Shown: positions 36,480 through 47,038, counted from the first letter of the stretch. The stretch is 64,000 nucleotides of DNA from Paenibacillus pini JCM 16418 (GCF_000576305.1 NZ_BAVZ01000018.1:17925-81924), one strand, 5' to 3'. Notes: generated by a model from the sequence alone, not told the origin. Translations and numbers: made by a program.

Positions 36480-38335
36480 GCGAAGAACAGAAGAGTCATA
36501 AACCAGCGGGCGGACCGCGCCATCCCGGTGGCCATCCCGGTCAAATGATGCCTGCGGAGAAGGCCAAAGACTTCAAAGGCTCCCTGCGGCGGTTGCTCGG
36601 ATATCTAAAACCACGTAGAGTTCAGCTAAGTATTATTTTTCTCATGGCTATTCTAAGTACGGTGTTTAGTATTGTCAGTCCTAAGATTTTAGGTAAGGCA
36701 ACCACCAAGCTGTTTGAAGGTGTGATGGCCAAAACATCCATTGATTTTAATTATATTACTCAAATCTTATTAATACTGATCGGGTTATATCTTTTCAGTG
36801 CTATATTCGGTTATATCCAGCAGTACCTGATGGCTGGAGTAGCACAAAAAGTCGTATACGATATGCGTCAACAAATCAATCATAAGTTGTCACGTCTGCC
36901 ACTGAAATATTTTGATTCCCGTACCCACGGTGAAATTTTGAGCCGCGCTACGAATGACGTGGACAATATTAGTACAACGTTGCAGCAAAGTATTACACAG
37001 CTGATTACATCCATTGTGACACTCGTTGGTATCATTATTATGATGCTTACGATCAGCCCGTGGCTCACATTGATCCTTATTGTGACGCTGCCACTAAGCT
37101 TTATCGTCATTAAATTGGTTGCTTCGCGTTCGCAGAAGCATTTCATGGGCCAGCAGAAATCATTAGGTGAGCTCAATGGTCATGTGGAAGAAATGTACAC
37201 AGGTCATAAGATTGTTAAAGCATTCGGCCGTGAGGACGAATCGATGGCGGCTTTTAATGAGATCAACGATAAACTGTATAACTCTGGTTGGAGAGCTCAG
37301 TTTATCTCGGGTATTATCATGCCAATGATGTCCTTTATCGGAAATATTGGTTACGTGCTAGTCTGTGTGGTTGGAGGTATTTTTGTAACACAGAAGACGA
37401 TTACAATTGGTGACGTGCAAGCCTTCATTCAGTATGCTCGTCAGTTTACGCAACCAATCATGCAAACCGCAAATATCGCAAATATCATTCAATCGACGAT
37501 TGCATCGGCTGAGCGTGTATTTGAACTATTGGATGAGCAGGAAGAAGTGCCTGAGACTACGAATGCTGTGGTTCTTGAAGATCCGAAGGGCGCAGTTCGC
37601 TTTGAGAACGTCAAGTTCGGATACAAGGAAGACGCTATCCTGATTGACGATATGAATATTGACGTGCAGCCGGGGCAGACGATCGCTATTGTGGGTCCAA
37701 CCGGTGCAGGTAAGACAACGCTAATCAATTTGTTAATGCGGTTCTATGAACTGAATGATGGAGCGATAACGATTGATGGCGTAAATATTACGGACTTGAA
37801 ACGTGGTAATTTGCGTAATATCTTCGGCATGGTTCTTCAAGATACTTGGCTCTTTAATGGAACCATTATGGAGAATATCGCTTACGGACGTGCAGGTGCG
37901 ACGGATGCGGATGTCGTTGAGGCTGCTAAAGCAGCGCATGCGGATCACTTTATCCGAACATTACCGGAAGGCTATTCGACCGTACTGAACGAAGAGGCAT
38001 CGAATATTTCGCAGGGTCAAAAGCAGCTTCTCACCATTGCGCGTGCGATTCTAGCCGATCCTTCCATTCTGATTCTGGATGAGGCGACAAGCAGCGTTGA
38101 TACGCGGACGGAAGTGTATATCCAGAAAGCAATGAATGATCTGATGCAGGGCAGAACGAGCTTCGTCATTGCCCACCGCTTGTCCACCATCCGTGACGCT
38201 GACCTGATTCTAGTGATGAACAATGGTAGCGTGATCGAGAAGGGTAACCATGAAGAACTGCTCGCACAGGGTGGCTTCTATGCTGATCTTTACAACAGCC
38301 AGTTCGCTGGTGGTATTGTACAGGATGCAGGATAA
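36476..38335 (+). CDS. Multidrug ABC half-transporter (subunit 2)
   Basis: A 619-aa exporter half, BmrD/YheH-like. The N-terminal 40 residues are Pro/Gly/His-rich (GGPRHPGGHPGQMMP), then six TM helices and a canonical ATPase: Walker A GPTGAGKTT, signature NISQGQKQLLTIARAIL, Walker B ILILDEATSSVD and switch AHRLST. Together with the subunit encoded upstream it should form a heterodimer with one consensus and one degenerate ATP site. It is the last gene before a hairpin terminator. Confidence 0.93.
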   Translation: MSEEQKSHKPAGGPRHPGGHPGQMMPAEKAKDFKGSLRRLLGYLKPRRVQLSIIFLMAILSTVFSIVSPKILGKATTKLFEGVMAKTSIDFNYITQILLILIGLYLFSAIFGYIQQYLMAGVAQKVVYDMRQQINHKLSRLPLKYFDSRTHGEILSRATNDVDNISTTLQQSITQLITSIVTLVGIIIMMLTISPWLTLILIVTLPLSFIVIKLVASRSQKHFMGQQKSLGELNGHVEEMYTGHKIVKAFGREDESMAAFNEINDKLYNSGWRAQFISGIIMPMMSFIGNIGYVLVCVVGGIFVTQKTITIGDVQAFIQYARQFTQPIMQTANIANIIQSTIASAERVFELLDEQEEVPETTNAVVLEDPKGAVRFENVKFGYKEDAILIDDMNIDVQPGQTIAIVGPTGAGKTTLINLLMRFYELNDGAITIDGVNITDLKRGNLRNIFGMVLQDTWLFNGTIMENIAYGRAGATDADVVEAAKAAHADHFIRTLPEGYSTVLNEEASNISQGQKQLLTIARAILADPSILILDEATSSVDTRTEVYIQKAMNDLMQGRTSFVIAHRLSTIRDADLILVMNNGSVIEKGNHEELLAQGGFYADLYNSQFAGGIVQDAG

Positions 38336-38407
38336 GCATCAATGTAAGATGGAGTGGTACCCCAGGGCTTATGACTGGTGAGTACTTGAGCGGCATGCAA
38401 GAGATAA

Positions 38408-38445
38408 GAAGGTTCCTCCTCGATTCGAGGGGGAACCTTTTTTTG
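38408..38445 (+). terminator. terminator of the MarR-ABC operon
   Basis: The stem AAGGTTCC-CTCG/CGAG-GGAACCTT with a short loop is followed by seven Ts. Confidence 0.85.
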
Positions 38446-38534
38446 CGATTATAGAGCTCAGTATGCTATGAATGGTAGGGATTTCGAACGAATGTGTTTT
38501 TCCTTTTGTTTTCCTTTGTTTGGTTATTTGTTTG

Positions 38535-38563
38535 TTTACGACTGGCAAATAATAGATTACAAT
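38535..38563 (+). promoter_or_regulatory. probable promoter of the 5'-nucleotidase gene
   Basis: TTTACG (38535-38540) and TACAAT (38558-38563) with a 17-nt spacer, 85 bp upstream of the start codon. Confidence 0.5.
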
Positions 38564-38647
38564 GGGCGAATGGCATTTTTTAGATGGTAGCGTTCACAAC
38601 AATGATTGCCATTAGATAATTGCACAACATGATAAAGGGGAAATTTC

Positions 38648-40966
38648 ATGTCTACGATGAAGAAAAGTTTGAAGAAATTGACAGGCTTTGCCTTAGCGGC
38701 GGCACTAACCGTTTCGGCGGCCTTGACTGTTCAGCCTGTGAATGTGAAAGCAGAGGAAGTGAAGCCAGAAGAGACGCATATCACGATTCTTGCGACTTCG
38801 GATGTACACGGCCGTTTCATGCCTTGGGACTACGCGATGGACACTGCCAACACGAACGGAAGCTTCACGCAGTTGTACACGTTAATCAAAAAAGTACGCG
38901 CTGAGAATCCGAATACGATTTTGCTAGATGCAGGAGATGTCATCCAAGACAATTCAGCTGAATTGTTCAATGATCAACCTAAATCTCCGATGATGGTGGC
39001 CATGAATGAAATCGGTTATGATGCTTGGGCCATGGGTAACCATGAGTTCAACTTCGGACTAGATATTTTTGAAAAGGTAACAGGACAATTTAATTCGACG
39101 AAGCTAGCAGGTAATGTTTATAAAGAAAATGGCGAACGTTTTCTCCCAGCTACCAAAGTTGTTGAGAAAGCCGGCGTTAAAGTAGGGATTATCGGTATGA
39201 CGACGCCGCTCATCACCGATTTTGAGAAGGATACGGACCATCTTAAAGGACTGGTTGTGAAAGATCCAATTCAAGAGACAAAGAAAGCAGTTCAAGAGCT
39301 AGACGGCAAAGCCGATGTCATGATCGGATTGATGCATATGGGTCTTGATAACGAGAACTCGCTTCCAGGTACAGGTGTATCTGACATTGCGAATGCAGTG
39401 CCACAATTGACTGCGATCTTCGCAGGTCATATGCATAAGCTGGTGACTAGTGCTACCGTGAACGGTGTACTGATTGGCGAACCTGATAAGTACGGCACGC
39501 ATATTTCACGTATCGATCTTACCTTTGTGAAGCAAGATGGCAAGATGGTCTTGAAGAACAAAGTAGCAACAGCAATTCCAGTTAAAGGTAAAGACGGAAC
39601 GCCTGCTGTTTCTGACGCTGATTTAGAGAAAGAGTTACAACCATATCATGAGTTTGCTCGTAAAGATGCGAACATCGTTGTGGGCGAGCTTAAAGGGAAA
39701 AATAATCTCGTTCCAGCGAATGAAATGAAGGGTGTTCCAGCCGTACAGGTACAGGAAACCTTGCTTTCTGACTTTTTCAGTGAAGTGATGCTCTATTATA
39801 GTAAAGCAGATGTGGTAGCTCACCAAATCGATAACGATAAGGCAAAGCTGGACGTAGGTCCGATCCGCAAGAAGGATATCGCCTATAACTATCAGTTTGC
39901 TCTGGGTGAAATCACAAACTATAAAGTTACAGGTAAAGACTTGAAGGATTATATGGAATGGTCAGCAGGATATTTTAACAGTACGCGTCCTGGTGATGTA
40001 ACCGTAAGCTTCGATCCTAAACGTAGAGCATCTAAATACAGCACCGATGATTTCTTTGGTGGGGTAAAATACGAAATTGATCTGTCTAAGCCTTACGGCA
40101 GTCGGATCACGAATCTTCGTCGTATGGATGGAACAGCTATTCAAGCAACAGATACATTGACTCTCGGCATGAACTCATACCGTATGGATGCACTGCTTGC
40201 TAAAGGTGGCGCACTAGATGGCCGTAAGTTTGAGAAGACTTGGACATCTAAGGCGGAGAGCGCTTTTGGTGAAACAGGTGGAACCATCCGTAATCGAGCA
40301 ATTGCTTACTTGCAAGATGTGAAAAAAGGCGTTTATGAACCACAAATCCAGCAAAACTGGAAGATCATTGGCGTAGACACAACTTCCAAAGAGCGTGCAG
40401 ATGTAGTGGATTTGGTTAACGCGGGCATTCTCGTTGTACCGACGACGGAAGATGGCAAGTATACCAATATTGCTTCCATTAATATTCTAGATGCGGCAAC
40501 AGCTGAGGAAGTAGCTGCACTAGCTACAGCCGCGAAAGTGGATCCATCATTGTTAACCGATGTGCAAACAAAAGGTGATTTGTACCACAAAGTAAATGAA
40601 GCGGTGAAAGCTTCTGCTAAACCAGAGGTAACCGAGCCAGCTCCAGTGGAGAAGCCTTCTACAAAACCAACGGAGCCTTCCACTGTTCCGACAGTAAAAC
40701 CTAAACCGGTAAATCCCGCTAAACCAGTAAATCCCGCTAAACCAGTACCTACTAAACCAGCTACACCATCCGTGAAGAAAGCTCAAATTACAGCAGACTT
40801 CTTGAATGTACGTACAGGTGCTTCGGCAAAAGCGAAGGTACTCGCTGCTGCTCCGAAAGGCAGTATCTTTGAGGTGACAGGCACAGCGCCGTATGGCTGG
40901 TTACAAATCAATTATCATGGTAAGACAGCATTTGTGTATGGAACGTATGTAAAGATGCTTCCTTAG
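38648..40966 (+). CDS. Secreted bifunctional 5'-nucleotidase / 2',3'-cyclic phosphodiesterase with SH3 domain
   Basis: A 772-aa exported enzyme that dephosphorylates nucleotides outside the cell. A signal peptide (KKLTGFALAAALTVSAALTV) is followed by a metallophosphatase domain with TSDVHGRF, LLDAGDVIQ, GNHEFNFG, GLMHMG and AGHMHK. The 5'-nucleotidase C-terminal domain (residues of about 340-560) follows, with a helical segment to about 660. A Pro/Lys-rich linker with repeats of NPAKPV leads to a bacterial SH3 domain (DFLNVRTGASAKAKVL). No LPXTG or SLH motif is present, so the SH3 domain probably retains it at the wall. GGGG lies upstream of the ATG. Confidence 0.9.
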   Translation: MSTMKKSLKKLTGFALAAALTVSAALTVQPVNVKAEEVKPEETHITILATSDVHGRFMPWDYAMDTANTNGSFTQLYTLIKKVRAENPNTILLDAGDVIQDNSAELFNDQPKSPMMVAMNEIGYDAWAMGNHEFNFGLDIFEKVTGQFNSTKLAGNVYKENGERFLPATKVVEKAGVKVGIIGMTTPLITDFEKDTDHLKGLVVKDPIQETKKAVQELDGKADVMIGLMHMGLDNENSLPGTGVSDIANAVPQLTAIFAGHMHKLVTSATVNGVLIGEPDKYGTHISRIDLTFVKQDGKMVLKNKVATAIPVKGKDGTPAVSDADLEKELQPYHEFARKDANIVVGELKGKNNLVPANEMKGVPAVQVQETLLSDFFSEVMLYYSKADVVAHQIDNDKAKLDVGPIRKKDIAYNYQFALGEITNYKVTGKDLKDYMEWSAGYFNSTRPGDVTVSFDPKRRASKYSTDDFFGGVKYEIDLSKPYGSRITNLRRMDGTAIQATDTLTLGMNSYRMDALLAKGGALDGRKFEKTWTSKAESAFGETGGTIRNRAIAYLQDVKKGVYEPQIQQNWKIIGVDTTSKERADVVDLVNAGILVVPTTEDGKYTNIASINILDAATAEEVAALATAAKVDPSLLTDVQTKGDLYHKVNEAVKASAKPEVTEPAPVEKPSTKPTEPSTVPTVKPKPVNPAKPVNPAKPVPTKPATPSVKKAQITADFLNVRTGASAKAKVLAAAPKGSIFEVTGTAPYGWLQINYHGKTAFVYGTYVKMLP

Positions 40967-40983
40967 GTAAAACGAACATAAGC

Positions 40984-41016
40984 AAAGGACAGTCCGTGAA
41001 ATGGACTGTCCTTTTT
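40984..41016. terminator. bidirectional terminator
   Basis: AAAGGACAGTCC (40984-40995) / GGACTGTCCTTT (41003-41014) with a T run; it separates convergent genes. Confidence 0.85.
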
Positions 41017-41053
41017 GCTATCGAGATGACGATGATTGCTATTGTGTTTTTCT

Positions 41054-41707
41054 TTAACTCTGGCTAACTTTCGCTCCAACGGAGACGCCGTTCCAGAACA
41101 TATCAATGATTTCACGAGCGAGATCAGCGGGAGAAGTGCCGAAATCCTTGGAGATTTCACGGTTGCCAAGCATCAGCATCGATGCCAGTGTATGTGCCAT
41201 TAGTAACGGCTGCACGTGACGTATTTCTCCTTTATCAATCCCAGTGCGGAAAGCATCCACAAGTATATCATGTATCTTTTCTTCACTGAGGCGTATTTCT
41301 TCTCGTTGATCTTGAGATAAGGAACCGCCTGCTTCTCTCATAATGGTCTCGAAGTCACCATGCGGAAAGCGTAGCTTCACTTCAGCCAAGGTGACTAATC
41401 GATCATAGAGCGGAAGATCCTCTTGCTGCATAATCCGCAGTGAGCTTGATCTGGCCATGCCCATCATAGAAGTGACGGCAGCCGTGAAGAGCTGTGATTT
41501 ATTGATGAAATGATAGTATATAGATGCCTTGGTCACGCCACATACCTTGGCTATTTGTTGAAGAGATACAGGCTCATATCCGTATTCCATAAATAATCGT
41601 GATGCGGTCTGCAATATAAGTTCATTCATGGGAGCATCCTGTTCAAGCCGCTTGGGTCTACCAGGTGAACGTTTTGGCTCTTGATCTTTGGAATGGGGTG
41701 TATTCAT
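41054..41707 (-). CDS. TetR-family regulator of MMPL transporter
   Basis: A 217-aa repressor. The HTH region reads YEPVSLQQIAKVCGVTKASI followed by YYHFINKSQLF. A short basic lead (SPGRPKRLEQD) precedes it. The ATG at 41707 is preceded by GGAGG; a TTG at 41722 lies inside that site. It is transcribed divergently from an MMPL-family transporter with a 21-bp palindrome between them, so it likely represses both. Confidence 0.88.
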   Translation of the reverse strand: MNTPHSKDQEPKRSPGRPKRLEQDAPMNELILQTASRLFMEYGYEPVSLQQIAKVCGVTKASIYYHFINKSQLFTAAVTSMMGMARSSSLRIMQQEDLPLYDRLVTLAEVKLRFPHGDFETIMREAGGSLSQDQREEIRLSEEKIHDILVDAFRTGIDKGEIRHVQPLLMAHTLASMLMLGNREISKDFGTSPADLAREIIDMFWNGVSVGAKVSQS

Positions 41708-41759
41708 TGTATGTTCCTCCAAATAACTTTAAAAAATATGATTGATAATTAACCTTCCG

Positions 41760-41780
41760 GTATATATAATTATTATATAC
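41760..41780. promoter_or_regulatory. 21-bp palindrome between tetR and the MMPL gene
   Basis: GTATATA (41760-41766) and TATATAC (41774-41780) flank a 7-bp centre. The dyad lies in the divergent promoter region, so it is a candidate operator, although AT-rich sequence lowers its weight. Confidence 0.55.
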
Positions 41781-41877
41781 AGATCAAATGGTTATTACAT
41801 ATCTTTTTTATGTTTTTATGTTAATGGCAATAATATACTATACCCATTGCGCCCGATAAAGGGTGAGGAGGAGAATT

Positions 41878-44103
41878 ATGCAAGAACAGCAATCAGGTTA
41901 TGGCAGAGTCGTTGCCGGAAAACGAAGTAAATGGATCACACTTGCCGTTTGGATCATCGTTGTAGGTGTCCTAAGCGCGATGTGGCCTATGGTCAATAAG
42001 GAAGTTCAGAACAATGCAGCCAATTTGCAAAGCGATACCCCTTCCGTTCAGGCGGAAAAGGTTGCGGAGGAGCAGTTTAGTGGCGGAACTGGCGTGCCTG
42101 CACTGCTAGTCTGGCACCGTGAAGGTGGTATGAAAGAAGAAGACTTGAAGCATATACAGAAGCTATATGCAGACTGGACGGCTACACCCGTGGCTAATCA
42201 GGACTTCGTACCTCCGTTAGATAAGATGCCTATACAGGCTCTGCAAATTCAGCTGTCTGAAGACAAAAGTACACTGGTAACACCTGTGCTTTTCAAGAAA
42301 GATGCGGATAGCGATCAATTGAAGGAAGGCGTAGAACAGCTGAAATCTCAGGCTGCTAAAGAGATGGGTGCAGATCCCTTCGCTGCTAAGCAAGATTCAG
42401 CCTCAGAGCTTAGCGCACGTGTAACTGGCCCTGTGGGCATCTCCATTGATGCGAGTGGACTCTTTAAGAACGCGGACTTCAAGCTCATGCTTGCTACCGT
42501 CATTCTTGTTCTTGTCTTCCTACTTCTGATTTATCGTTCACCTATCTTGGCCTTTATCCCACTGATTGCTGTCGGTTTTGCTTATGGAGCAGTTAGTCCG
42601 CTGCTAGGTATGATGGCTAGCAAAGGCTGGATCACTGTCGATTCACAGGCCATATCGATTATGACCGTACTCTTATTCGGTGCCGGAACAGATTATTGCT
42701 TATTCCTGATCTCTCACTTCCGTCATTTACTGAAGGAAGAGGGAAGCAAGAGCAAGGCATTGCTGCGCTCCATTACCGAATCGGGCGGAGCAATCGCAAT
42801 GAGTGGATTCACCGTCGTCCTTGCTCTACTGGCGCTAATGCTAGCTAAATACGGTGCTTACCACCGTTTTGCCATCCCATTCAGCGTATCTATTCTAGTC
42901 ATGGTCATTGCGAGTCTCACACTTGTACCGGCATTACTGGCTATTTTCGGACGCGTATCCTTCTTCCCATTCATTCCTCGCACCCCTGAGATGGAAGTGG
43001 AACGGGCACGTAAGAAAGGTAAGCCAGCACCTGTACGTAAACCTAAACGGGAGAGCTGGATTGGAAATCTGGTTGTGAGTAAGCCATGGATGATTGTGAT
43101 CATCACATTGGTTGTGTTAGGTGGATTGGCCTCATTTTCAACCCAAGTCAAATTCACGTATGATATTATGTCCTCCTTCCCCAAAGACATGTCCTCACGT
43201 GAAGGATTTGATATGATCGGCAAACAATTCTCAGAAGGTGAGCTTGCTCCCGTTAAAGTCATTGTGGATGCCGAAGGCAAGGAAGAAGCACTTGGCAAGA
43301 AGCTTGCGGATTTACCGTATGTAGATACCGTTTCGCAGCCTGCAAAGGGTGAGAAGAATGCCAACATCGTCGCATATGACATTGAATTAAAAATGAATCC
43401 TTACTCTATCGAGGCTATGAACCATATTCCAGATCTTCGTAAGGTAGCAGAACAGTCGCTACAGGATGCTGGAATTGCTGCACCAGCGGATAAAGTATGG
43501 ATCAGCGGGCAGACAGCTACTCAATATGATACGAAGGAAACGGGTGACCGCGATACGATGATTATTATCCCTGTTGTTATTGGGATGATTACGCTATTGC
43601 TTCTCGTTTATCTACGTTCCATTGTAGCGACGATCTATCTCGTTCTAACGGTCATTCTGTCTTACTTCTCAGCGCTTGGTCTGGGCTGGATTATTATTCA
43701 CTACGGCCTGGGTGCAGACGCGATTCAAGGTGCAATTCCACTGTATTCCTTCGTATTCCTAGTCGCACTCGGCGAAGATTATAATATCTTTATGATTTCG
43801 AGCATCTGGAAGAAGAGAAAGTACATGCCGCTCAAGCAAGCGATCAAGGAAGGTGTGGGTGAAACAAGCTCCGTTATTACTTCCGCTGGTTTAATTCTAG
43901 CAGGAACGTTTGCAGTTCTGGCATCCCTGCCAATTCAGGTACTTGTACAGTTCGGTATTATTACCGCTGTAGGTGTTTTGCTAGATACCTTCATTGTCCG
44001 TCCATTCCTGGTACCAGCATTAACCATGTTGTTTGGACGCTTTGCCTTTTGGCCAGGAACTCATGTGGAGGTATCAGAGGCAGAGGCAAGCAAGCAGATT
44101 TAA
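41878..44103 (+). CDS. MMPL-family RND-type transporter
   Basis: A 741-aa polytopic exporter with two repeats of one TM helix, a large extracytoplasmic domain and five TM helices. Family motifs are FGAGTDYCLFLISHFRHLL in the first half and VALGEDYNIFMISSIWKKR in the second, which hold the proton-relay acidic residues. Relatives (MmpL, YdfJ) export lipids or drugs by proton motive force. The ATG at 41878 follows GAGGAGGAG. Control is probably by the divergent TetR protein. Confidence 0.9.
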   Translation: MQEQQSGYGRVVAGKRSKWITLAVWIIVVGVLSAMWPMVNKEVQNNAANLQSDTPSVQAEKVAEEQFSGGTGVPALLVWHREGGMKEEDLKHIQKLYADWTATPVANQDFVPPLDKMPIQALQIQLSEDKSTLVTPVLFKKDADSDQLKEGVEQLKSQAAKEMGADPFAAKQDSASELSARVTGPVGISIDASGLFKNADFKLMLATVILVLVFLLLIYRSPILAFIPLIAVGFAYGAVSPLLGMMASKGWITVDSQAISIMTVLLFGAGTDYCLFLISHFRHLLKEEGSKSKALLRSITESGGAIAMSGFTVVLALLALMLAKYGAYHRFAIPFSVSILVMVIASLTLVPALLAIFGRVSFFPFIPRTPEMEVERARKKGKPAPVRKPKRESWIGNLVVSKPWMIVIITLVVLGGLASFSTQVKFTYDIMSSFPKDMSSREGFDMIGKQFSEGELAPVKVIVDAEGKEEALGKKLADLPYVDTVSQPAKGEKNANIVAYDIELKMNPYSIEAMNHIPDLRKVAEQSLQDAGIAAPADKVWISGQTATQYDTKETGDRDTMIIIPVVIGMITLLLLVYLRSIVATIYLVLTVILSYFSALGLGWIIIHYGLGADAIQGAIPLYSFVFLVALGEDYNIFMISSIWKKRKYMPLKQAIKEGVGETSSVITSAGLILAGTFAVLASLPIQVLVQFGIITAVGVLLDTFIVRPFLVPALTMLFGRFAFWPGTHVEVSEAEASKQI

Positions 44104-44153
44104 GGCCGCTGAACTTTACAATTTAAACATATGATTATGGAAAATAAATAGGA

Positions 44154-44192
44154 TGGGAAGGTTACCGGAGACGGTGACCTTCCCATTTTTTA
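44154..44192 (+). terminator. terminator of the MMPL gene
   Basis: TGGGAAGGTTACC (44154-44166) / GGTGACCTTCCCA (44173-44185) followed by a T run. Confidence 0.85.
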
Positions 44193-44261
44193 GCTAAATT
44201 TCAGTTCATATTCAGTTCATATAACTTTTTTATACTCGATTTACATCGTTTAAGGAGCTGA

Positions 44262-45814
44262 ATGAAAGTGGAGAATACATTAAAGGGTGGGCAGGGGATT
44301 GTAGAGAAAAAGAATAACAAAATCCTTGTCATGATTGGCCTACTCATAGGAATTATATTTTCAGAATTAGATGAAACAGTCGTCAGTACTGCGATGCCGA
44401 CGATCATTCGTGAACTTGGTGGGCTGTCTCTGTATGGATGGGTAGCTGGGGTTTATATGCTTGCCATGTCGGCATTTATGCCAATTTTAGGAAAATTAGC
44501 CGACTTGATGGGACGCAAAAAGATTTATTTACTAAGTATGACCTTATTTATCGGGGGCTCGATTGTGTGCGGATTATCCCATTCCATGATCTTATTATTA
44601 GTGGGACGCGGCATTCAGGGAATCGGCGCAGGCGGTTTAATGCCACTTGCGATGACGATTTCGAGCGATCTTTTTCCAGTGGAGCAGCGGGCTAAAGTAC
44701 AGGGCATTATGGGACCGGTCATGTTTATTCCCATGCTGCTGGGGCCGCTAATGGGTGGGTTTTTCGTTGATCAAGTAAATTGGCATTGGATCTTCTTTGT
44801 AAATATTCCAGTTGGCGTAATTGCCGCAATTTTCTTGGCTATCGGACTTCGAGAGACGAAGCGAGTGAAGAAGGTGATTATTGACTGGGGCGGAGCATCT
44901 TTATTGGTCGCGTCCATTGTTTCGTTGTTAATCACACCTGTGCTTGTTCAAAATAGTGGGTACGCTTGGTCTTCGCCGCTTATTACCGGATTGCTAGTGC
45001 TCGGCGTTGTCCTGCTAGGAATTTTTATATGGGTAGAGTCCAAAGTAAAGGAACCTATCGTTCCGTTGCACTTATTTAAAAACCGCAACATTGTTGTTTT
45101 ATCTGCAATTGTATTTATTGTGGGCTTTGGGCTGATGGGGGCTTTCTCATCATTTCCGTATTTCGGGCAGAATGTGTTGGGGCTCACGCCAACAGAATCT
45201 GGTTATTTGCAGCTACCCATGATGGTGGGTGCCGTAGCTACGTCCATCGTTTGCGGATTCTTGTTAACAAAGGTTCGCTATCGTGAAATATTTGGCATCG
45301 GATTTATCCTGCCAGTTATCGGTTTTTATCTCTTCTCGCATATTAGTATAGATACGACGGTTATGCAGATTTTGATTTTCTTTTTGATCTCGGGTCTTGG
45401 CATGGGCGTTCTGTTCGGAAGTGACAATCTGATTGTTCAAGAGTCAGTGGAGAAAGAGCATGTTGGGGTTGCTTGGCAACTGTTCCCTTATTTCAAACGA
45501 TTGGTGCAACGATCGGTGTAAGTTTGTTCGGCAACCTCCTATCCTCGACGCTCATGTCGAAAATAGGAAGTTTAGGCTCACAGCTACCTGAGAGCATAAA
45601 AGGGCATATGCAGGATTTGGCCGCAGGTGGTATACCTAAAGATCTTCCAACCAATCTGGTCACGACGGTAAAAACGATGTTCGTAGAGTCGTTCCAGCAT
45701 ATCTACATGTATTCTTTTGTCTCAATGATCATCGTGTTTATATTATGCTGGTTCTTGAAGAAAGAAGTGCTGTCATCAAAGCCTAAGGAAGATCAGGTAG
45801 AAGCTGGGGCATAA
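44262..45814 (+). pseudogene. 14-TM DHA2-type MFS drug exporter, frameshifted
   Basis: An EmrB/QacA-type antiporter. The first frame (44262-45521) covers residues 1-404, including LDETVVSTAMPTI, GRGIQGIGAGGLMPLAMTI and MGPVMFIPMLLGPLMGG. The second frame (45473-45814) continues with VPLFQTIGATIGVSLFGNLL and the final TM helix. Adding one base near 45473 (for example GCTTTGGCAACT) joins GVA-LATVPLFQ and gives a 517-aa protein, the normal length; 1553 nt is one base short of a whole frame. GGAGCTGA precedes the ATG. Confidence 0.85.
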
Positions 45815-45949
45815 ATGATGGATGTCATCATGACATCGCTGATTCACATGAGATAAGGTTCACGAATATATCAACTCTTCAAGGGTACTGCGGCTTATTT
45901 AAGCTTATAATAGAACAGTGCTAGGGTTATATAGTCGAGGTGAATATTT

Positions 45950-47038
45950 GTGAAGACACATGGCAAACTGCTGCAGGAAGCAGAAGATTATATTGTTACT
46001 TGTTATCAGGAACTTGGAAAAACAGAACAAGACATGACCAATAGGATTTTGGAGATTAGAGCCAGCATTGAAACGTCTGGAACGTATGAACATACGTTTG
46101 AGGAACTCGAACATGGAGCCAAAATGGCATGGCGCAACAGCAATCGCTGCATTGGGCGCCTGTTCTGGGATTCGATGCATGTGCTGGATGAACGACATTT
46201 GGAGCGTGCTGAAGATGTGGTGCAGGCGCTGCTGCGGCATATCGAGTATGGTACGAACGGTGGTAAAATTATGCCGACGATTACAGTCTTTAAGCCCGCA
46301 AAGGATGGTCAGAAGGGGATTCGAATCTGGAATCACCAGTTAATCCGGTATGCTGGTTACATGGAAGGTGATCAGATTGTTGGGGATCCGGCTTCCGTTG
46401 CTTTCACAACACAATGTATGGAACTTGGATGGCGCGGAGAGGGTACACCTTTTGATGTGTTGCCTCTTGTCGTACAAATTGGTGAAGACAAACCGCAGTG
46501 GTATCCCATCCCCTCAGAGTTAGTGATTCAAGTTCCATTGACTCATCCAGATCTCCCTGAATTTGCTCAGCTTGGTTTGAGGTGGTATGCCGTGCCGATC
46601 ATTTCTGAAATGGAGATGGTTATTGGCGGTATTCATTATCAAGCAGCACCGTTTAACGGTTGGTACATGGTTACGGAGATTGGTGCACGCAATCTTGCGG
46701 ATGAGCAGCGCTATAACCTGCTGCCGCAGGTAGCTTCACTTATGGGATTGTCGACGACCACGGAGACGACCCTCTGGCGCGACCGTGCATTAGTGGAGAT
46801 GAATGTGGCGGTGCTGCATTCCTTCAAGCAGGCTGGCGTGAGTATGGTAGATCACCATACGGCGGCTACGCAGTTCCGCTTGTTCGAGGAGCGGGAGGCG
46901 AAGGCAAAACGTCCACTTACAGGCAACTGGACGTGGTTGATTCCGCCGGTATCTCCGGCAACAACCCACATCTTTCACCAGTCGTACGATAACAAAATCG
47001 TCACGCCGAACTTCTTTTTTCAATCGCCGATGTATTAA
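45950..47038 (+). CDS. nos: Bacterial nitric oxide synthase oxygenase
   Basis: A 362-aa haem enzyme that converts L-arginine to citrulline and nitric oxide with reduced pterin and electrons from separate reductases. Evidence: haem-ligand Cys67 in WRNSNRCIGRLFW, substrate Glu243 in GWYMVTEIGARNLAD, RDRALVEMNVAVLHSF and the pterin-side TGNWTWLIPPVSPATT. It lacks the reductase half found in animal enzymes, as in Bacillus. It starts at GTG 45950 behind GAGGTGA. It faces a Rieske-oxidoreductase/haem-monooxygenase operon. In bacilli NOS protects against oxidative stress and antibiotics. Confidence 0.96.
   Translation: MKTHGKLLQEAEDYIVTCYQELGKTEQDMTNRILEIRASIETSGTYEHTFEELEHGAKMAWRNSNRCIGRLFWDSMHVLDERHLERAEDVVQALLRHIEYGTNGGKIMPTITVFKPAKDGQKGIRIWNHQLIRYAGYMEGDQIVGDPASVAFTTQCMELGWRGEGTPFDVLPLVVQIGEDKPQWYPIPSELVIQVPLTHPDLPEFAQLGLRWYAVPIISEMEMVIGGIHYQAAPFNGWYMVTEIGARNLADEQRYNLLPQVASLMGLSTTTETTLWRDRALVEMNVAVLHSFKQAGVSMVDHHTAATQFRLFEEREAKAKRPLTGNWTWLIPPVSPATTHIFHQSYDNKIVTPNFFFQSPMY

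Larger units (their letters stand above)
38336..38647. other. 312-bp intergenic region: operon terminator then nucleotidase promoter
   Basis: The left part holds the terminator of the MarR-ABC operon (38408-38445). The right part is T-rich and contains a probable promoter at 38535-38563. I see no gene here. Confidence 0.7.
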
